Shown here: one piece after another, positions 4,288 through 7,843 of the stretch | Layout: each line of letters starts with the position of its first letter | Position numbering within the stretch: the stretch's first letter is position 1 | Assembly (NCBI GenBank): GCA_010029945.1 | Contig: RGQW01000079.1 | Location: 1 to 7,843, forward strand | Source of the DNA: Actinomycetota bacterium | GTDB lineage: Bacteria > Actinomycetota > Actinomycetes > S36-B12 | Reading direction: 5' to 3' | DNA length: 7,843 nucleotides | Translations under genes and position numbers: made by a program | The notes under the pieces: model-generated | The model's database searches: none | The model's input: only the letters and a program-made list of their open reading frames with translations | Told to the model about the DNA's origin: nothing

Positions 4288-6551
4288 ATCGTCGCTCGAC
4301 ATCCGTCGTCCCCGCTCATGCGATGCAGTGGGTTCTCAGACGTACCATGGAAGCAGTCCTGCACGAATCCATCACGAGTGTCAGCGAGCCCCAGCGTGAT
4401 TCCACCCCGGACAAGATCGCGAAAGCGCCACTGTTGCCCGATCTCCCCACCCCGGGCCGCGCCCTGATCGGCGTCGAGCAACCTCGAGCCATTCCCGCGC
4501 TTGGAAGCCCCACGGCCGGTCTGTGGATCAGCGTCAGCAGAAGTCGAACGGGCAACTCGCGAACGCGCGTGAAGATGCCGGTCACTCAAGGTGTCCCGCT
4601 CATGGCGGATTGGAACGGCGACGGTGTCGCCACGCCGGGCGTCTTCACCGGTGGTGACTGGCTGGTGACGAATGCCGCGGTGGGGTCCGCATCGTGGGAG
4701 GGGTTCGCCTCCTTCGGCTCCGATGGAGACATTCCACTCACCGGCGATCGTGACGGTGACGGGAAGGCTGACATCGCAACGTTCCGCGACGGCGTATGGA
4801 ACTGGCGCGACTCGACTGGTCGGCAGGAGACCTTCGTGTTCGGCGACACGGGGGACATACCGGTTGTAGGTGATTGGAACGGTGACGGTGTCGACGATCC
4901 CGGTGTGGTGCGGGGGCGCACGTGGATAGTCCCGCGTCCTAACGGTGAAGGCACGCGGTCCTTCGAGTTCGGTGCGGCCGGTGACATCCCCATCGCGGGT
5001 GATTGGGACGCGGATGGAAAAGACGGTCCGGGTGTCGTCCGCGACAACCAACGATGGATTCTCGCTCGAAGCGTCACCAAGACCGACGACGTCAGCCAGA
5101 TCGTGTTTCGAGTCGACGAAGGGGAATCACCCCTAGTCGGACTCCAGTCGAGTTCGCCGGGTGCCTGCCCGACAGCGACCGCGGCTGCAGAAAGGTTCGG
5201 CAAAGTCGAACAGCGCAAGGTTCGACCGCCATTGCTCCCCCAGGGAACTCGCCTGATTCCGGGATATCAAGAAATCAATGCAACGCTGCGCGACGGTATG
5301 CGCGGGGTCATGGTCACCGACCTGACCGATCGTTTGCAAACCCGAACGATGATGCCGTACTACGACCCCTTGAGCAGCGAGCCATCCACGGAAGAAGCGA
5401 TCCGTCGATCGGCAAACGCGGCGCTCAGTGCCGCGATCTTGTACAGCACGAGCGGCTACATCAAGGACAACCGCATCACGCGCGACATGCTTCTGGACTA
5501 CGCCCGGTGGCATATCCGATCGATTTCCTGTGCCCACGGATCAATCTCCCCGGGTGGATGGGGGAATGGTTGGCAGAGCTCACTGTGGGCTGTTGTCGCC
5601 GGTCAAGCCGGGTGGATGCTGTGGAACGAGTTGACTGTGCAGGAGCGCTCGTACGTCGCGGCGATGGTGAACAGCGAAGCTGAGTACGCGGCCCAGCGGG
5701 GTCCGCGGTACTTCCGTAATCGGCTAGGTGCCGAACTCACGCCGGGAAACTCCATGTCCGATGAAGTGTCCTGGGACCTGCTCTCGCCCGCCCTCGCCTT
5801 CGCGATGTTCCCCGACCACGACAAGGACGCGAAGTGGCGTGACTCCATGATCGCCATGGCGATCGCGTCCTTCGCTCGCCCCAGCAATCTGCGCGACAAC
5901 ACATCCGTCAATGGCATCAGCGTGAGCGTCCGCCTTCCGGGAACGAACGCGAACGAAGACGGAACGGTGACGAATCACGGAATCGTGAATCCGGACTACA
6001 CACAGAACGTTCAGCACCTGTGGTGGGCGGCCACGTTGCTTCGCGCCGGACGCCAACCCGTACCCGAAGCCCTGTTCGTGAATACCGACATCGTCTACCG
6101 GGCGTTGGCCGTCGTGGAGTTTGCTAGCCCGCCGTACGCGGCTCCGGGTGGGACGGTGTACGCGCCAGGTGGACAGATCTATTACCCCATGGGTGTGAGT
6201 TGGGGCATTCGTCGTCCGGCGACCTTCGTCGGGGTAGATGCCTTCGCCAATCTGTATGCGGCACCAGACACCAATGCGGGGACATTCCTGGCCGCTCACG
6301 CGTACGACACTCGCGCGTTGCAAATGCGCTTCAGGTCTGGACGGATCTACGCCGCTGGTCAGGAGGAGGAGTCGTATCGCCGCGGCAAGGAGGAGTACGC
6401 CCTGCAGCAGGTCGCTCTCGCGTGGTGGGCAGGAGCATGGAAGGCCAACGGCGCAAGCATGCAGGTCGACACCACCGCGTATCCGTGGGTTCGACTACAC
6501 ACCGGATACGCCCTGGACGAGACCGGGCCCTTCCAGGCGAAGTGGCCGTGA
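4266..6551 (+). CDS. FG-GAP/VCBS-like repeat protein with a large uncharacterised C-terminal domain
   Basis: This is a 761-residue protein of unknown function if it starts at the ATG at 4266; ATGs at 4323 and 4347 are equally possible, and none has a good RBS or -10. Residues 1-84 are polar and show no signal peptide in any frame. Residues 85-265 hold tandem modules of about 43-46 residues with a Ca-loop motif (DWNGDG, DRDGDG, DWNGDG, DWDADG at 115, 161, 203, 246), three of them preceded by FGxxGDIP. Such repeats usually build extracellular beta-propeller blades. From about 330 a helical, Trp-rich region follows: WGNGWQSSLWAV (432-443), SDEVSWDLLSPALAFAMFP (498-516), NANEDGTVTNHGIVNPDY (561-578) and HLWWAATLLRAG (584-595). 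This pattern suggests an alpha/alpha-toroid like those of polysaccharide lyases, but I cannot name a family. The missing secretion signal is odd. Confidence 0.75.
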   Translation: MNLALKANRRSTSVVPAHAMQWVLRRTMEAVLHESITSVSEPQRDSTPDKIAKAPLLPDLPTPGRALIGVEQPRAIPALGSPTAGLWISVSRSRTGNSRTRVKMPVTQGVPLMADWNGDGVATPGVFTGGDWLVTNAAVGSASWEGFASFGSDGDIPLTGDRDGDGKADIATFRDGVWNWRDSTGRQETFVFGDTGDIPVVGDWNGDGVDDPGVVRGRTWIVPRPNGEGTRSFEFGAAGDIPIAGDWDADGKDGPGVVRDNQRWILARSVTKTDDVSQIVFRVDEGESPLVGLQSSSPGACPTATAAAERFGKVEQRKVRPPLLPQGTRLIPGYQEINATLRDGMRGVMVTDLTDRLQTRTMMPYYDPLSSEPSTEEAIRRSANAALSAAILYSTSGYIKDNRITRDMLLDYARWHIRSISCAHGSISPGGWGNGWQSSLWAVVAGQAGWMLWNELTVQERSYVAAMVNSEAEYAAQRGPRYFRNRLGAELTPGNSMSDEVSWDLLSPALAFAMFPDHDKDAKWRDSMIAMAIASFARPSNLRDNTSVNGISVSVRLPGTNANEDGTVTNHGIVNPDYTQNVQHLWWAATLLRAGRQPVPEALFVNTDIVYRALAVVEFASPPYAAPGGTVYAPGGQIYYPMGVSWGIRRPATFVGVDAFANLYAAPDTNAGTFLAAHAYDTRALQMRFRSGRIYAAGQEEESYRRGKEEYALQQVALAWWAGAWKANGASMQVDTTAYPWVRLHTGYALDETGPFQAKWP
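4608..5043 (+). repeat. Four Ca-loop repeats coding for FG-GAP/VCBS-like modules
   Basis: Four in-frame copies code for D-x-D/N-x-D-G loops at residues 115, 161, 203 and 246 of the protein, at spacings of 46, 42 and 43 residues. Copies 1 and 3 share GATTGGAACGG and GACGGTGTCG at DNA level. Copy 4 has DADG in place of DGDG, and copy 2 has DIATFR in place of the PGV ending. The divergence at codon level shows these are old duplications. Confidence 0.8.
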
Positions 6552-6560
6552 TCGGTAGCG

Positions 6561-7843
6561 CTAACGGGAACGCGAATTGAGTGATTCGAGATAGGCGTTG
6601 TACGCGTCGAGCTCGGCATCGCCATCTCGCTCCGCCTGTCGATCCTTGCGCTTTGCTTCACGCTCGTCACTGCGTGACCATTGCACCGCTATCGCAATGA
6701 GCACGATCAGACTGGGAATCTCGGACAAGCCCCAGGTGACCTGTCCGCCGAGGAGCGTGTCTCGCAGCGGATCGGTGATCCAGTCGGGCCGCACCACTCC
6801 GTACCACTCGACCGCCATTGGTGTTGTGCCCATCATGAAGGCCACAGCGAAGAACCCGTGCACGGCGAGCGCGAGCAACAGCAAGAGCAGGCGACCCCAG
6901 TACGGCAGTGGCCGTGGGCGCGGATCAATACCGATGAGCACCCAGTAGAAGAGGTAGCCGGAGATGATGAAGTGGGTCTGCATGACGACGTGGCCTACGT
7001 GCGAGCCCATCAACCATCCGAACAGCGGTGTCATGTAGAGCCCGTATAGCCCGATCACGTAGACGATGAACACGTAGAACGGATTGGTCAAGACTCTGGT
7101 GATGGGACTGTGCAGGAACCACACCAGCCATTCGCGAGGTCCGCGCTCGCCGGTGGTGGACGGTTTCAAGGCCCGTAAGGCGAGGGTGGCCGGAGCACCC
7201 AAGACCAGGAGAATCGGGCCCAGCATGGTCAGCACCATGTGCTGGGTCATGTGCAGGCCGACGCTTACTTGGGCGTAGGTGGCTATGCCGGCATTGGTGC
7301 ACCAGATGACGACGGAAATACCACCGAGCCAGGACACGAGCCGCATGACCGGCCAGTGAATGCCGGCTTTTCGGATGCGAAGGAATCCGATCACGTAGAG
7401 CGCGGCGGCGATGAGGCTGGCGGTGAAGAAGAGTGGATCGACACGGAAGCCCAGGGCGACTGACTCGATTGTGGGTGGTGGTGGATACGCAAAGCCGAGA
7501 AGTGATTCTCCGTACGACGGAAGGATCTCCTCCTCGCGCGGGTAAGGACTCGATGCGAGCGAGACTCCTAATCCGATGGCGGTGGCCATGATGACCAACT
7601 CCGAGACTGCCACCCGGACGAAGGCTCGGGTACGGGAGGCGGTGTCCACGGTGGGGAGAATCCGACGTCTCATCCGGAGACCGAGGAATGCCAGCCCCAC
7701 GATGAGTCCGATCTTGATGACAATCACGTTGCCGTATCCGGTGGTGAAGAACTGGCCGAGACCATCGAGTCGGGTGTAGGAGTTCGCCAGACCGCTGGCG
7801 GCGAGGAGAACGACGGCCGTGATGGCGATTGCTGAGAAACGTT
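6561..7843 (-). CDS. CopD-CtaG fusion, copper resistance D / cytochrome c oxidase assembly protein, N-terminus missing
   Basis: The frame stays open to the window edge (last full codon at 7841), giving 426 visible residues of a multi-spanning membrane protein. The GTG at 7727 is only an internal valine. The first 100 visible residues are the end of a CopD-like domain, with RFSAIAITAVVLLAASGLAN and TTGYGNVIVIKIGLI, linked to copper uptake or resistance. The rest is a caa3-type CtaG domain with about seven helices and a conserved His set: GLHMTQHMVLTMLGP (H197, H201), GSHVGHVVMQTHF (H281, H284, H290) and AVHGFF (H328). CtaG helps to insert copper into cytochrome c oxidase. The fusion is known in actinobacteria (mycobacterial Rv0102 is, as I recall, one). 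A charged cytoplasmic tail of about 37 residues ends the protein. It converges on the repeat protein with 9 bp between stops and no terminator visible. Confidence 0.87.
   Translation of the reverse strand, partial: RFSAIAITAVVLLAASGLANSYTRLDGLGQFFTTGYGNVIVIKIGLIVGLAFLGLRMRRRILPTVDTASRTRAFVRVAVSELVIMATAIGLGVSLASSPYPREEEILPSYGESLLGFAYPPPPTIESVALGFRVDPLFFTASLIAAALYVIGFLRIRKAGIHWPVMRLVSWLGGISVVIWCTNAGIATYAQVSVGLHMTQHMVLTMLGPILLVLGAPATLALRALKPSTTGERGPREWLVWFLHSPITRVLTNPFYVFIVYVIGLYGLYMTPLFGWLMGSHVGHVVMQTHFIISGYLFYWVLIGIDPRPRPLPYWGRLLLLLLALAVHGFFAVAFMMGTTPMAVEWYGVVRPDWITDPLRDTLLGGQVTWGLSEIPSLIVLIAIAVQWSRSDEREAKRKDRQAERDGDAELDAYNAYLESLNSRSR

Noticed and set aside
4266..4420. Hidden signal peptide of the repeat protein in another forward frame (frameshift hypothesis).
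   Set aside because: I translated all three forward frames; the other two contain stops and no hydrophobic stretch.
4191..5218. Two long minus-strand open frames across the repeat region.
   Set aside because: They are shadows created by the Ca-loop repeats and high GC; their translations are Pro/Ser/Arg/Thr-rich with no recognisable domain.
6183..6196. TACCCCATGGGTGT as a second copy of the CsoR-like operator.
   Set aside because: The arms are imperfect (ACCC/GGGT only), the AT ends are missing, and it lies deep in coding sequence where it encodes YPMGV.
6556..6563. Palindrome TAGCGCTA in the gap between the convergent genes 7 and 8, as a terminator.
   Set aside because: An 8-bp palindrome without loop or T-run cannot form a useful hairpin; likely chance.

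Overview
The window is high-GC DNA of an actinobacterial type. The evidence is a mycothiol-dependent maleylpyruvate isomerase family enzyme (mycothiol is an actinobacterial thiol), an actinobacterial Pat-type aminotransferase, a fused CopD-CtaG membrane protein of the kind seen in this phylum, and promoters that look leaderless. No genus can be assigned from what I can see. Genes are densely packed: the longest clear non-coding gap is 111 bp, and there is no tRNA, rRNA, CRISPR array, insertion sequence or other mobile element.

Layout, left to right: (1) the 3' end of an aminotransferase (pat, + strand); (2) convergent with it and sharing its stop tetranucleotide, a disrupted EamA/DMT-type transporter (- strand) whose two halves lie in different frames with about 39 residues missing between them; (3) a mycothiol-dependent maleylpyruvate isomerase-like protein (- strand); (4) divergent from it, a nitrilase-superfamily amidase (+ strand) whose stop again overlaps that of the next gene; (5) a secreted L,D-transpeptidase and (6) upstream of it a rhodanese lipoprotein, both on the - strand 13 bp apart; (7) divergent from the rhodanese, a large protein with four Ca-loop (FG-GAP/VCBS-like) repeats followed by a C-terminal domain I cannot assign firmly (+ strand); (8) convergent with it, the 3' part of a CopD-CtaG fusion (- strand) running off the window.

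The most interesting spot is the gap between genes 6 and 7. A perfect 16-bp palindrome, ATACCC-CCCA-GGGTAT, lies exactly between the rhodanese start codon and the first possible start of the repeat protein, on top of the rhodanese -10 element. It has the form of operators bound by the CsoR/CstR/FrmR repressor family, which sense copper, sulfane sulfur or formaldehyde. A rhodanese is a classic target of the sulfur-sensing branch, and a copper-linked CopD-CtaG gene is nearby.

The second general signal is that four complete genes (3, 4, 5 and 6) each have a TAnnnT hexamer 6 or 7 nt before the start codon and no strong Shine-Dalgarno, which suggests leaderless transcription and supports the starts chosen here. 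The genes do not form one obvious pathway; genes 5, 6, 7 and 8 share an envelope theme (cell-wall cross-linking, surface sulfur transfer, possible glycan-active or adhesive protein, copper/oxidase assembly).
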